Source of the DNA: Thioclava sp. ES.031
Lineage (GTDB): Bacteria; Pseudomonadota; Alphaproteobacteria; Rhodobacterales; Rhodobacteraceae
Assembly (NCBI RefSeq): GCF_002563775.1
Contig: NZ_PDJO01000001.1
Span: 297,501-315,000, forward strand
DNA length: 17,500 nt
Reading direction: 5' to 3'
The notes beneath the pieces are model-generated. The model was given only the letters and a program-made list of their open reading frames with translations. It made no database searches and had not been told where the DNA came from. The position numbers and the translations under genes are program-made. Of this stretch, positions 6,665-14,900 are shown in pieces (the first letter of the stretch is position 1; each line of letters starts with the position of its first letter).

Positions 6665-7576
6665 GTGGCGAATGCAATGACACGGGCGACACGCCCGAAA
6701 TGGCGGGTGGGATACGAGGAGCGCAGCGCCATGCTGTTTCTTGCTCCTGTCATGGCCGTTCTGGGCGCGGTTGCGGTCTTCCCGATCGCCTATTCGCTTT
6801 ATATCAGCTTCTTCAGCATCAAGCTGACGCGTCCGAACCGGACCCCCTTCGTCGGGCTGAAGAACTATACCGATCTTCTCGGCGATGAGGCGTTCTGGGG
6901 CGCGGTCTGGCGCACGGTGAGTTTCTCGCTCGTCTCGGTTACCGCGATTGCTTTCATAGCCTTGCTTGTCTCGCTGCTGCTGAATCAGGAATTCCGCGGG
7001 CGTCGTATCCTGTCGACGATCCTGCTGGTGCCGTGGGCGATCCCCTATGTCGCGAACGCGCTGATGTGGAAATGGATCTACGATTCCAGCTATGGCGCGC
7101 TGAACGGCCTGCTCTACCAGCTCGATTTCATCGACAAATACATGGTCTGGCTGGGGGATCAGGACAAAACGCTGTTCCTGATCGCCAATGCCTTCGTCTG
7201 GAAGGAAGTGCCGCTGGCGACGATCCTTCTGCTGGTCTCGCTCAAGTCGATCCCGTCCGATCTCTATGCGGCGGCGCGCGTCGACGGCGCGACGGTCTGG
7301 CAGCGCTTCGTGCATGTCACCCTGCCGGCGATGAAGCCCGGTTTCATGCTGGTGATGATCTACGAGACGATGATGGCGATCCGCCATTTCGATCTGTTCT
7401 TCATCCTGACCGAGGGCGGGCCCGGCAGCGCGTCGCATGTGCTCTCGTGGCACATCTATGTCGAGACCTTCCGCAACCTGTCCTTCGGGAGCGGTGCTGC
7501 GATGTCCTACCTCCTCGCAATCGCGACTTTCGCACTCTCCTACCTCTTCATCCGAACGCTGGGGCGCAAGATCTGA
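6665..7576 (+). CDS. ABC transporter permease, MalF/UgpA-type
   Basis: 303 aa inner-membrane component of the importer, BPD_transp_1 family. About six hydrophobic helices are visible: AMLFLAPVMAVLGAVAVFPI, the SLVSVTAIAFIALLVSLLL region, ILLVPWAIPYVANALMW, the LIANAFVWKEVPLATILLLV region, the FMLVMIYETMMAI region and AAMSYLLAIATFALSYLFI. The EAA loop that docks on the ATPase is LYAAARVDGATVWQRFVHVTLPAMKPG. FVGLKNYTDLLGDEAFW after the first helix is typical of sugar-type permeases. The start is the GTG at 6665 with GGGAGA 7 nt upstream; the in-frame ATG at 6677 is possible but too far from that site. It ends 1 nt before the next permease gene. The substrate is unknown. Confidence 0.92.
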   Translation: MANAMTRATRPKWRVGYEERSAMLFLAPVMAVLGAVAVFPIAYSLYISFFSIKLTRPNRTPFVGLKNYTDLLGDEAFWGAVWRTVSFSLVSVTAIAFIALLVSLLLNQEFRGRRILSTILLVPWAIPYVANALMWKWIYDSSYGALNGLLYQLDFIDKYMVWLGDQDKTLFLIANAFVWKEVPLATILLLVSLKSIPSDLYAAARVDGATVWQRFVHVTLPAMKPGFMLVMIYETMMAIRHFDLFFILTEGGPGSASHVLSWHIYVETFRNLSFGSGAAMSYLLAIATFALSYLFIRTLGRKI

Positions 7577-7577
7577 C

Positions 7578-8543
7578 ATGAGCGATATGCCTATCACCCC
7601 GCCTGTCGACACGATCGACTACCGCCGCCGCCAGAAAATCGGGCGCATCGTTCAGCGTCTGGTGATCGTGGTCTCCGCGATCGTCCTTGCGGCCTACATT
7701 CTCGCCCCGGTGTCGTGGCTCGTCTCTTCGGCGTTCCAGACCGAGACCGAGATCGTCTCGATCCCGCCGCACTGGATTCCCGAAGAGCCGACCCTGCGAA
7801 ATTTCGAGGCGATCTTCACCGCCGGGAACGACGAGCCTGTCACCTACGAGACGCGCTCGGGCGCCGATCCGGCTGCCGGTGACTTCATCCCCTCCACCGC
7901 GGAGAACCTCCTGCCGTCGATGGCCAACAGCCTGATCGTCTCCACCCTCGTGGTGATCCTGAACCTGCTCGTCGGGGTGCCGGCCGCCTATGCGATCGCG
8001 AAGATCCGGTTCTGGGGGCGCAACGCGTCGGTCTATTTCATCCTGATCACGCGGGTGATCCCCGATATCGCGCTGGTCGTGCCGTTCTTCCTGGTGATCC
8101 GCAAACTCGGGATGCTCGATACCCTCGGATCGCTGGTGATCACCTATCTCGCGATTACGGTGCCCTTCACGGTCTTCATCCTGATCCAGTATTTCGAGGG
8201 CCTCCCGGACGAGCTGGACAAGGCCGCGCGGGTCGATGGCTGTTCGCGGTTCCAGGCGCTGATCAAGGTGTTCCTGCCGCTCTCGCTGCCCTCGCTCGTC
8301 GCCGTGGTCCTCTTCACCTTCCTTACCAGCTGGAACGAATTCCTGCTCGCGCTGATGTTCACGCAGACCTCCGCGTCGCAGACCCTGCCGATCCTGCTGG
8401 CCTCGTTCACCTCCGATTTCACGGTGAGCTTCTCCTTCCTCAACGCCGCTGGCGTCCTGGCGGTCGTGCCGCCGGTGATCGTCGCCATCGTCTTCGAACG
8501 CTACATCGTTTCCGGTCTGACCGCCGGGGCTGTCAAAGGTTAG
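7578..8543 (+). CDS. ABC transporter permease, MalG/UgpE-type
   Basis: 321 aa, second permease of the importer. A short cytoplasmic N-terminus (MSDMPITPPVDTIDYRRRQK) leads to helix 1 (VIVVSAIVLAAYILAPVSWLV). A long periplasmic segment with polar linker ...AGNDEPVTYETRSG... follows, longer than in many MalG proteins. Further helices include LIVSTLVVILNLLVGVPAAYA, the FILITRVIPDIALVVPFFLV region, LVITYLAITVPFTVFILIQYF, VAVVLFTFLTSWNEFLLALMF and the AAGVLAVVPPVIVAIVF region. The EAA motif is PDELDKAARVDGCSRFQALIKVFLPLSLP. The ATG lies 1 nt after the preceding stop, so translation is probably coupled; its own ribosome site is weak. The frame is open further upstream to 7437, but that part overlaps the MalF-type gene and is not coding. 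Confidence 0.92.
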   Translation: MSDMPITPPVDTIDYRRRQKIGRIVQRLVIVVSAIVLAAYILAPVSWLVSSAFQTETEIVSIPPHWIPEEPTLRNFEAIFTAGNDEPVTYETRSGADPAAGDFIPSTAENLLPSMANSLIVSTLVVILNLLVGVPAAYAIAKIRFWGRNASVYFILITRVIPDIALVVPFFLVIRKLGMLDTLGSLVITYLAITVPFTVFILIQYFEGLPDELDKAARVDGCSRFQALIKVFLPLSLPSLVAVVLFTFLTSWNEFLLALMFTQTSASQTLPILLASFTSDFTVSFSFLNAAGVLAVVPPVIVAIVFERYIVSGLTAGAVKG

Positions 8544-8556
8544 AAAGGACAAAGTC

Positions 8557-9666
8557 TTGGCCCGGATCCGCTTCACCAACGTCAACAAGAAATACGCCAA
8601 CGGCTTCCATGCCGTGCGCGATCTCAACCTCGATATCGAGGATCGCGAGTTCATCGTCCTGCTCGGCCCCTCGGGCTGCGGCAAATCCACGACCCTCAAT
8701 ATGATTGCAGGGCTCGAGGAGGTCTCGGACGGCGATCTGATCTTCGACGAGCAGGTCGTGAACTACGTCCCGCCGCACAAGCGCGACGTCGCGATGGTGT
8801 TCCAGAGCTACGCGCTCTACCCGCATAAGACCGTCTACGACAATATCGGCTTCGGGCTGAAAATGCGGAACGCGTCGAAGGAAGAGATCGACGAGCGCGT
8901 GCAAGACGCCGCGAAGAAGCTCGAGATTTCGCACCTGCTCGACCGGCGTCCGTCGCAGCTGTCGGGCGGCCAGCGTCAGCGTGTGGCGCTGGGGCGCGCG
9001 ATGGTCCGTGACCCGTCGGTCTTCCTGATGGATGAGCCGCTGTCGAACCTCGACGCGGCGCTGCGGATCTCGATGCGCGCGGAGATCAAGGAACTCCACC
9101 GCGCGATGGAGACCACCTTCGTCTACGTGACCCACGATCAGGCCGAGGCGCTGACGCTCGCGGATCGTATCGTGGTGATGAATGACGGGGTCGTGCAGCA
9201 GATCGGTACGCCCGACGACATCTACGAACGCCCCGCGAACACTTTCGTGGCGTCGTTCCTCGGCAGCCCGCCGATCAACTATTTCGACGGCGTCCTCGAG
9301 GCCGGGCCGGATGACGAGATGGCCTTCGTCCGCGATGGGTTGCGTCTCGTGCTGCCGACAGATCATGCGGTGCGCCTGAAAGGGCAAGAGGGTCGCGCGG
9401 TGCGGCTGGGCATCCGGGCCGAGGATGTCGCGGAAGGCACTGCCGAGCCGGGATATAATGCGCTCAGCGGCACCGTGAACTCGGTGCTTCCGGTTGGCTC
9501 GGATCAGTACCTGGGTATGGATTTCGGCGGCGAGGAGCTGTTCTTCCGCGTCGGCAAGGATCTGCGCCATGCGTTCGGCGAGAGCATCACCCTCGCGGTG
9601 GATCTCAACCGCCTGCATGTCTTCGACCGCGAAACCGGTCAGTCGCTGATCTGGAACGCGGCCTGA
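8557..9666 (+). CDS. ABC transporter ATP-binding protein, MalK/UgpC-type
   Basis: 369 aa cytoplasmic ATPase energising the importer. The nucleotide-binding domain is complete: Walker A GPSGCGKST (37-45), Q-loop Q83 in MVFQSYALYPH, signature LSGGQ (135-139), Walker B VFLMDEP (155-161) and switch His193 in YVTHDQ. The last about 120 residues form the OB-fold (TOBE) regulatory domain found in MalK-like proteins, with GIRAEDV and the closing LNRLHVFDRETGQSL. The start is a TTG at 8557 with AAAGGA 7 nt upstream; no in-frame ATG is near. It follows the second permease by 13 nt and precedes the hydroxylase genes by only 4 nt, so transport and oxidation genes share one transcript. Nucleotide-binding motifs are all intact. 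Confidence 0.94.
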   Translation: MARIRFTNVNKKYANGFHAVRDLNLDIEDREFIVLLGPSGCGKSTTLNMIAGLEEVSDGDLIFDEQVVNYVPPHKRDVAMVFQSYALYPHKTVYDNIGFGLKMRNASKEEIDERVQDAAKKLEISHLLDRRPSQLSGGQRQRVALGRAMVRDPSVFLMDEPLSNLDAALRISMRAEIKELHRAMETTFVYVTHDQAEALTLADRIVVMNDGVVQQIGTPDDIYERPANTFVASFLGSPPINYFDGVLEAGPDDEMAFVRDGLRLVLPTDHAVRLKGQEGRAVRLGIRAEDVAEGTAEPGYNALSGTVNSVLPVGSDQYLGMDFGGEELFFRVGKDLRHAFGESITLAVDLNRLHVFDRETGQSLIWNAA

Positions 9667-9670
9667 CACG

Positions 9671-10540
9671 ATGAAACCCGCCCCTTTCACCTACCACCGG
9701 CCTGCGAGCCTTGCCGAGGCACTGGCGCTGTTGCGCACGCATGGTCCGGCGGCCAAGCCGATCGCCGGAGGGCAAAGCCTAGGGCCGATGCTGAACATGC
9801 GGCTGGCGCGCCCGGGCCATCTGATCGATCTCAACGATCTGATCGAGCTGGACCGCGTGCGGGTGAAGGAGGACATGCTGGAGATCGGCGCGCTGACGCG
9901 CCATCACCGGCTGGCCAATGCGCCGGAAGTGCAGCGGAGCCTGCCGCTTCTCGGTGCCGCTGCCGCCTCGATCGGGCATTACGCGATCCGTCAGCGCGGC
10001 ACGATCGGCGGCAGCCTCGCCCATGCGGACCCCGCTGCCCAGTTGCCGCTGATCGCGGTCACGCTGGGCGCGACGCTGGTGATTTCGGGACCGGCAGGCA
10101 CGCGCGAAGTCGCCGCCGCCGATTTCCTGCAATCGATCATGACGGTGGATCTGCGCGATGGCGAACTCATCACCGCGCTGCGCTTTCCGCTCCCGGTCGG
10201 CGATCTCTGGGCCTTCGAGGCGTTCTCGCGCCGTCACGGCGATTTCGCGCTGGTCAGCGTCGCGCTCAGTTTCGCGCGCGACGCGGAGGGCAAGATCGAT
10301 GCGCTGCGGCTTGGGCTCGGCGGCGTCGACACCGTCCCGCTGCGCCTGCCCGAGATCGAGGCGCGCGCGCAGGGCAGGCTGGCCGATGAGGACACCATTC
10401 GCGATCTCGCAGCCGCGACTGCCGCGGCGATCGCGCCCGAAGACAGCGCAAAGGTGCCCGCCGTCTATCGCCGGGAGCTTGCCGAAACGCTTGTCATTCG
10501 CGCGTTCCAGTCCGCTTTGACCCGGGAGGAGGGTGCATGA
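9671..10540 (+). CDS. Xanthine-oxidase-family hydroxylase, FAD-binding medium subunit (CoxM/XdhB-like)
   Basis: 289 aa electron-transfer subunit that passes electrons from the Fe-S clusters to FAD and then to the external acceptor. FAD-binding motifs are visible: AGGQSLGPMLNMRLARP (32-48, the family's AGGxSL...R) and TIGGSLAHADPA (111-122). The C-terminal half matches the CO_deh_flav_C domain, with FEAFSRRHGDFALVSVALSF. The length is normal for CoxM-type subunits. The ATG lies 4 nt after the ATPase stop, and the gene ends in an ATGA overlap with the Fe-S subunit, so the M-S-L subunit order is the classical CoxMSL type. The acceptor (quinone, cytochrome or O2) cannot be told from the sequence. 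Confidence 0.93.
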   Translation: MKPAPFTYHRPASLAEALALLRTHGPAAKPIAGGQSLGPMLNMRLARPGHLIDLNDLIELDRVRVKEDMLEIGALTRHHRLANAPEVQRSLPLLGAAAASIGHYAIRQRGTIGGSLAHADPAAQLPLIAVTLGATLVISGPAGTREVAAADFLQSIMTVDLRDGELITALRFPLPVGDLWAFEAFSRRHGDFALVSVALSFARDAEGKIDALRLGLGGVDTVPLRLPEIEARAQGRLADEDTIRDLAAATAAAIAPEDSAKVPAVYRRELAETLVIRAFQSALTREEGA

Positions 10541-11034
10541 GCGCTCCGACACACGACCCCCTGACGCTTTCGCTGAGCGTGAATGGCGAAACCCATGACG
10601 TTCGGGTGCCCGCGCGCAAGCTGCTCTCGGATGTGCTGCGCGACGACCTTGGCCTGACCGGCACCCATGTCGGCTGCGAACACGGCGTCTGCGGCGCCTG
10701 CACCGTGCTGATCGACGGCCGTCCGGCGCGCGCCTGCCTGACTTTCGCCGCCCAGATGGAGGGCCACGAGGTCACGACGGTCGAGGCCATGGGGCGGCCC
10801 GACGCGCTCTCGGCGCTTCAGCAGGCGCTGCACGAGGAACACGGGCTGCAATGCGGTTTCTGCACGCCCGGCATCGTAGTGACCTTCGAGCATTACCTGC
10901 GCGAAAACCCGGACCCGACCGCAGAGGAAGTGCGCAATGTCCTGTCGGGCAATCTGTGCCGCTGCACGGGCTATCAGAATATCGTCGCCGCCGTGCTGAA
11001 AGCTGCGGCCCGGATGCGTGGAGAGGCGGCATGA
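10537..11034 (+). CDS. Xanthine-oxidase-family hydroxylase, [2Fe-2S] small subunit (CoxS-like)
   Basis: 165 aa, carries two [2Fe-2S] clusters linking the Mo site to FAD. The N-terminal plant-ferredoxin-type cluster has Cys47, Cys52, Cys55 and Cys67 in GCEHGVCGACTVLIDG...ARACL. The C-terminal four-helix domain binds the second cluster through Cys106, Cys109, Cys141 and Cys143 in CGFCTPG and CRCTGY. All eight ligands are present. Start and stop overlap the neighbouring subunit genes by 4 nt each (ATGA at 10537-10540 and 11031-11034), which indicates translational coupling for 1:1:1 assembly of the complex. The length is typical of the family, and no export signal is seen. Confidence 0.96.
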   Translation: MSAPTHDPLTLSLSVNGETHDVRVPARKLLSDVLRDDLGLTGTHVGCEHGVCGACTVLIDGRPARACLTFAAQMEGHEVTTVEAMGRPDALSALQQALHEEHGLQCGFCTPGIVVTFEHYLRENPDPTAEEVRNVLSGNLCRCTGYQNIVAAVLKAAARMRGEAA

Positions 11035-13409
11035 GCGGTGATTTCACCGAGATCGGTCGCGCCCTGCCGCGCAAGGAAGATCGGCGCCTCGTCTCCGGTC
11101 GCGGGCGCTATCTCGACGACCTCGCCTTTCCCGGTGCGCTGCATGTGAGCTTCGTGCGCTCGCCCCACGCTCATGCGCGCATTCTCGGGATCGACAGCGC
11201 CGAAGCCGCTGAGATGCCGGGGGTCGTGGGGATTTTCACCGGGCGCGATCTCGATCAGATGACGACGCGGCTGCGTCTCGCGCCGCCGATCGAGGGGCTG
11301 CAGCCGACCGAGCTGACGACGCTTCCGATCGACAAGGTCCGCTTCCACGGCGATCCGGTGGTCTGCGTCGTCGCGACCGATCGCTACCTCGCCGAGGATG
11401 CCGCCGAATGTGTCAGTGTCGAATATGAGCAACTTACGGCGGTGACCTCGATCACCGAGGCCTTCGCGCCCGATGCCGCTCTGGTCGATGACAGCCTGAC
11501 CAGCAACATGGTCTCGCATCAGAGCCTGTGCGTCGGCGATCCTGCCGCGCGCCGGGCCGAGGCGCATCGCGTCGTCGAGGCCCGGTTCTCGCTCCATCGC
11601 CACACCCATGTCCCGCTGGAGACGCGCGGTTGCGTCGCCGACTGGGATGACGGGCGCGCGCATCTGAACATGCATATCGGCAATCAGGTCCCGCATCCGT
11701 TGCGCAGCCAGCTTGCTGCGCGGCTGGGACTGTCGGAAAGCCAGGTCACCGTCATGAGCCCCGATGTGGGCGGCGCCTTCGGTCAGAAGATCGCGCTCTA
11801 TCGCGAGGAACTCACGGTCGCGGCTCTGTCTCGCCACCTGCGCCGCCCGGTCCGGTGGCGTGAGGATCGGATGGAGAACCTGATGTCCGCCGCCCATGCG
11901 CGGGAATACGAGTGCCGCACCCGCGCCTCGGTCAGCGAAACCGGACGGATTCTCGGCCTCGAACTTGAGATCGACGAGGATTTCGGTGGCTACTGCTTCT
12001 ACCCGGCCAACTATATGGCCCGCGTCATCGCCCTGATCATGACCGGGCCTTACCGCATTCAGGACTACGCCTATGAGGTCCGCGTCGCGCTGACCAACAA
12101 ATGCGGTGCAGGACCGATGCGCGCGCCCATGGCGATCACCAGCTGGGTGATGGAGGGTACGATCGACGCGATCGCCCGCGACCTCGGCCTCGACCCGGTC
12201 GAGGTGCGCCGTATCAACGCGCTCGGCCCGGAGGATCTGCCCTACAAGATGCCCACGGGCGAACTTCTCGAAGATGTCAGCCCACGGGAGACGCTCGAGA
12301 TCGCCGTGGACGCGATCGATGTCGCGGACTTCCGTGCCCGGCAGGCGCAGGCGCGGGCTGAGGGGCGCTATCTGGGGCTCGGGCTGTGCACGGTGATCGA
12401 GAGCACGACCTATGGCTCGGAATTCTACAAATCCGCCGGTATCCCCGGATCGGGCCATGAATCGGCCTGGGTGCGGATCGAGCCGAGCGGGGCGGTCAAC
12501 GCCTCCGTCGGTCTGATGGGCACCGGGCAAGGCTACGAGAGCCCGCTTTCGCAGGCGGTGGCCGAAGGGCTCGGCGTGCGCTCGGAAGATGTCACGGTCC
12601 ATATGGGCAATACCGATATCGCGCCCTACGGCATGGGCAGCCGCGGCGGACGCGGCGCGACGGCCGGGGGCGGCACGCTCTATCTCTGTGCGCTCAAGGC
12701 GCGCGAGCGGGTGCTCGCGATTGCGGCCTCGATGCTCGATCTCAACGACGCCGGCGGGCTGCGACTGCGCGCAGGCCAGATCGAGCGGATGATCGGAGAG
12801 GACTGGCAGGAGGCGGGGCTTTCGCTGACCGATATCGCGCGGCGCGCCTATCACGAACCGCTGGCCCTGCCCGAGGGGATCGCGCCGGGGCTCGACTTCT
12901 CGCATAGCTACGACCCGCCCGCGATGACCTATTCCAACTCGACCCATGCCTGCGAGGTCGAGGTCGACCCGCAGACCGGTGCGATCTCGATCGACCGCTA
13001 TCTCGTCGCCGAGGATTCCGGCACCGTTCTCAACCCGATCGTCGTGCGCGGCCAGCAGCAGGGCGCGATCGCGATGGGGCTGAGCGGCGCGCTGCTCGAA
13101 CAGGTGATCTACGACGGCACGGGGCAGAACCTCTCCGCGACGCTCGCCGATTACCTCGTGGCCTCCCCGAACGAACTGCCGGAGTTCGAAATCCTGCATC
13201 ACAACACGCCGAACCGCCGCACTCCCGCGGGGATCAAGGGCATGGCCGAAGGCGGCGTGATGGGCGCAATCGGCGTGCTCGCCAACGCGGTGAGCGATGC
13301 GCTCGCGCCGCGCGGCGTGACGATCGAGCGTCTTCCGCTGACCCCCCAATCCATTCGCGCGCTCCTGCGGGAGGCAGCGCCCAGCTCAACGAAAAGGACC
13401 CAGCCGTGA
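11031..13409 (+). CDS. Xanthine-oxidase-family hydroxylase, molybdopterin-binding large subunit (CoxL/XdhA-like, atypical active-site loop)
   Basis: 792 aa catalytic subunit of the Mo-hydroxylase, expected to insert water-derived oxygen into a C-H bond. The N-terminal Ald_Xan_dh_C domain begins IGRALPRKEDRRLVSGRGRY. Mo-cofactor-binding stretches follow: DVGGAFGQK, GTGQGYESPLSQAVAEGLGV and PYGMGSRGGRG. The catalytic Glu is kept as E740 in KGMAEGG. The substrate loop is odd: at 361-367 it reads GPMRAPM, with Arg364 kept, where form-II enzymes have AYRGAGR and true CO dehydrogenase has AYRCSFR. The stretch to the following helix Glu is also about one residue short. The start is the ATG overlapping the coxS-like stop; the frame runs open further upstream to 10851, but that part lies inside the small-subunit gene. 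It is not a CO dehydrogenase; the substrate is unknown, and a heterocycle, aldehyde or amide-bearing compound is possible. Confidence 0.93.
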   Translation: MSGDFTEIGRALPRKEDRRLVSGRGRYLDDLAFPGALHVSFVRSPHAHARILGIDSAEAAEMPGVVGIFTGRDLDQMTTRLRLAPPIEGLQPTELTTLPIDKVRFHGDPVVCVVATDRYLAEDAAECVSVEYEQLTAVTSITEAFAPDAALVDDSLTSNMVSHQSLCVGDPAARRAEAHRVVEARFSLHRHTHVPLETRGCVADWDDGRAHLNMHIGNQVPHPLRSQLAARLGLSESQVTVMSPDVGGAFGQKIALYREELTVAALSRHLRRPVRWREDRMENLMSAAHAREYECRTRASVSETGRILGLELEIDEDFGGYCFYPANYMARVIALIMTGPYRIQDYAYEVRVALTNKCGAGPMRAPMAITSWVMEGTIDAIARDLGLDPVEVRRINALGPEDLPYKMPTGELLEDVSPRETLEIAVDAIDVADFRARQAQARAEGRYLGLGLCTVIESTTYGSEFYKSAGIPGSGHESAWVRIEPSGAVNASVGLMGTGQGYESPLSQAVAEGLGVRSEDVTVHMGNTDIAPYGMGSRGGRGATAGGGTLYLCALKARERVLAIAASMLDLNDAGGLRLRAGQIERMIGEDWQEAGLSLTDIARRAYHEPLALPEGIAPGLDFSHSYDPPAMTYSNSTHACEVEVDPQTGAISIDRYLVAEDSGTVLNPIVVRGQQQGAIAMGLSGALLEQVIYDGTGQNLSATLADYLVASPNELPEFEILHHNTPNRRTPAGIKGMAEGGVMGAIGVLANAVSDALAPRGVTIERLPLTPQSIRALLREAAPSSTKRTQP

Positions 13410-14299
13410 CAGAAGAGAAACCCAGCGTCGGCTTCATCGGACTCGGAATCATGGGCCAGCACATGGCGGGGCATATCCTCGCCGCGGGGCATCCGCTTAA
13501 CATCTACAACCGCACCCGCGCCAAGGGCGATGCCCTCGTCGCGAAGGGGGCGACGTGGTGTGACAGCCCCGGCGCCGTGGCCGAGGCCAGCGACATCACG
13601 ATCACCATCGTGGGCTACCCCGCCGATGTCGAGCAGGTCTACCTCGGTGAGGAGGGGATCATCGGCAAGGCGCGCCCGGGCTCGGTGCTGATCGACATGA
13701 CCACCTCGAGCCCGGCTCTGGCCGGGAAGATCGCGCAGGCGGCTCTCGCGCGCGGCCTCTCTGCGCTCGACGCCCCGGTCTCCGGCGGCGATGTCGGCGC
13801 GAAGGCGGGCAAGCTCGCGATCATGCTGGGCGGCGACCAGCGCGCGTTCGAGCGGGTCCTGCCGGTGCTGGAGCTGATGGGCGGGAATATCGCGCTGATG
13901 GGCAAGGCGGGCGCTGGGCAGCACACCAAGATGGCCAACCAGATCGCCATCGCCTCGACCATGCTCGCGGTCGCGGAAAGCATCAGCTACGCGCGCGCCG
14001 CCGGTCTGGATCCGATGCAGGTTCTCAAAGTCATCGGAACCGGGGCCGCGTCGAGCTTCCTGCTCAACGGGCTCGGGCCGAAGATGGTGGACGAGGATTT
14101 CGCGCCCGGCTTCTTCGTCCACCACTTCGTCAAGGACATGTCGATCGCGCTGAGCGAAGCCGAAAGACTGGGCCTCGATCTGCCGGGCCTGTCGCTGGCG
14201 CGCAGCCTCTATGGCAAGCTGGTGGATGACGGCTTCGGCGAAGAGGGCACGCAGGCGCTCTACCGCGCCTATAATGCGATCCACGCGGAGGCCGGGTGA
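13406..14299 (+). CDS. NAD(P)-dependent beta-hydroxyacid dehydrogenase (3-hydroxyisobutyrate dehydrogenase / tartronate semialdehyde reductase family)
   Basis: 297 aa. Members interconvert a beta-hydroxyacid and its semialdehyde or keto form using NAD(P). The Rossmann motif is VGFIGLGIMG (8-17). The substrate-binding DAPVSGG is at 122-128, and the catalytic Lys175 is in GAGQHTKMANQ. The KMANQ variant is closer, from memory, to 2-hydroxy-3-oxopropionate reductase-like members than to the KxxNN type. The C-terminal helical domain is complete, at full family length. The start is the GTG at 13406, overlapping the upstream TGA (GTGA), with AAAAGGA 7 nt before it. The stop overlaps the next start. 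In this operon it probably acts downstream of hydroxylation and ring or amide cleavage on a C3-C6 hydroxyacid; the exact substrate is not readable. Confidence 0.9.
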   Translation: MTEEKPSVGFIGLGIMGQHMAGHILAAGHPLNIYNRTRAKGDALVAKGATWCDSPGAVAEASDITITIVGYPADVEQVYLGEEGIIGKARPGSVLIDMTTSSPALAGKIAQAALARGLSALDAPVSGGDVGAKAGKLAIMLGGDQRAFERVLPVLELMGGNIALMGKAGAGQHTKMANQIAIASTMLAVAESISYARAAGLDPMQVLKVIGTGAASSFLLNGLGPKMVDEDFAPGFFVHHFVKDMSIALSEAERLGLDLPGLSLARSLYGKLVDDGFGEEGTQALYRAYNAIHAEAG

Positions 14300-14889
14300 T
14301 GCGGTTCGAAGGCGATCACCTGATCCCGGCCGATCCCGAAACGGTCTGGCGTGGGCTCAACGACCCCGAGGTGCTGCGCCGCGCGATCCCGGGCTGCGAG
14401 GCGATGGAGCAGACGGGCGAGGCCGAATATACCGCCACGGTCGTGGCGCGGGTCGGTCCCGTCTCGGCCAGCTTTCGCGGCAAGGTGGAGCTGAGCGATC
14501 TGGTTCCGCCCGTGTCCTACCGGATCACCGGGCGCGGGCAGGGCGGGCCTGCGGGCTTCGCCAAGGGCGGCGCGGAAATCAAGCTCGCGCCCGAAGGCGA
14601 GGGCACGCGCTTGTCCTATGTCGCCGATGTCGAGGTTGGCGGTAAACTGGCCGCGGTCGGCGGGCGATTGATTCAGGGCGTGGCGCGCAAGAATGCCGAG
14701 GATTTCTTCAACGCCTTCTCGCGGGTCGTGACCGGCGAGGCGGAAGAGACAGCCCCGCCCAGCGAAGGCGCCGCCCCGACGGGCGCGGTGGCCACTGCGG
14801 CGGCGGGACATATTCCGCTGATCGACCGCGTAGCGTGGCTTCTGGTCGGTCTTGGCCTCGGGCTCGGGATCTGCTGGCTCTTTGGTTGA
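14299..14889 (+). CDS. CoxG-like SRPBCC protein with C-terminal membrane anchor
   Basis: 196 aa. Residues 1 to about 145 form the CoxG (CO dehydrogenase subunit G) SRPBCC domain, with MRFEGDHLIPADPETVWRGL, LRRAIPGCEAME, the SYRITGRGQGGPAGFAKGGA segment and RLIQGVARKNAEDFF. A Pro/Ala/Thr-rich linker leads to one hydrophobic helix at the very end (about 178-196, VAWLLVGLGLGLGICWLFG). In Oligotropha, CoxG helps hold CO dehydrogenase at the membrane, so here it may bring the hydroxylase to the respiratory chain. The ATG at 14299 overlaps the previous stop (TGATG) and has GGAGG 7 nt upstream; the GTG one codon earlier is less likely. No CoxD/E/F partners are in the window. Confidence 0.9.
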   Translation: MRFEGDHLIPADPETVWRGLNDPEVLRRAIPGCEAMEQTGEAEYTATVVARVGPVSASFRGKVELSDLVPPVSYRITGRGQGGPAGFAKGGAEIKLAPEGEGTRLSYVADVEVGGKLAAVGGRLIQGVARKNAEDFFNAFSRVVTGEAEETAPPSEGAAPTGAVATAAAGHIPLIDRVAWLLVGLGLGLGICWLFG

Positions 14890-14900
14890 AAGGACGCGCG

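Noticed and set aside
4926..6692. A 588-codon open frame on the minus strand opposite the binding-protein gene
   Set aside because: Composition-driven shadow; it runs through a terminator, an operator region and a hairpin, and shows no family signature.
10974..13349. A 791-codon open frame on the minus strand opposite the large subunit
   Set aside because: It is a by-product of GC-rich third positions in the + strand gene; its translation is Arg/His/Asp-rich without any recognisable domain, and the + strand product is a clear family member.
11031..13409. Calling the hydroxylase a CO dehydrogenase
   Set aside because: Subunit order and CoxG fit, but the catalytic subunit lacks the AYRCSFR loop with its copper-binding Cys, and no CoxD/E/F genes are present.
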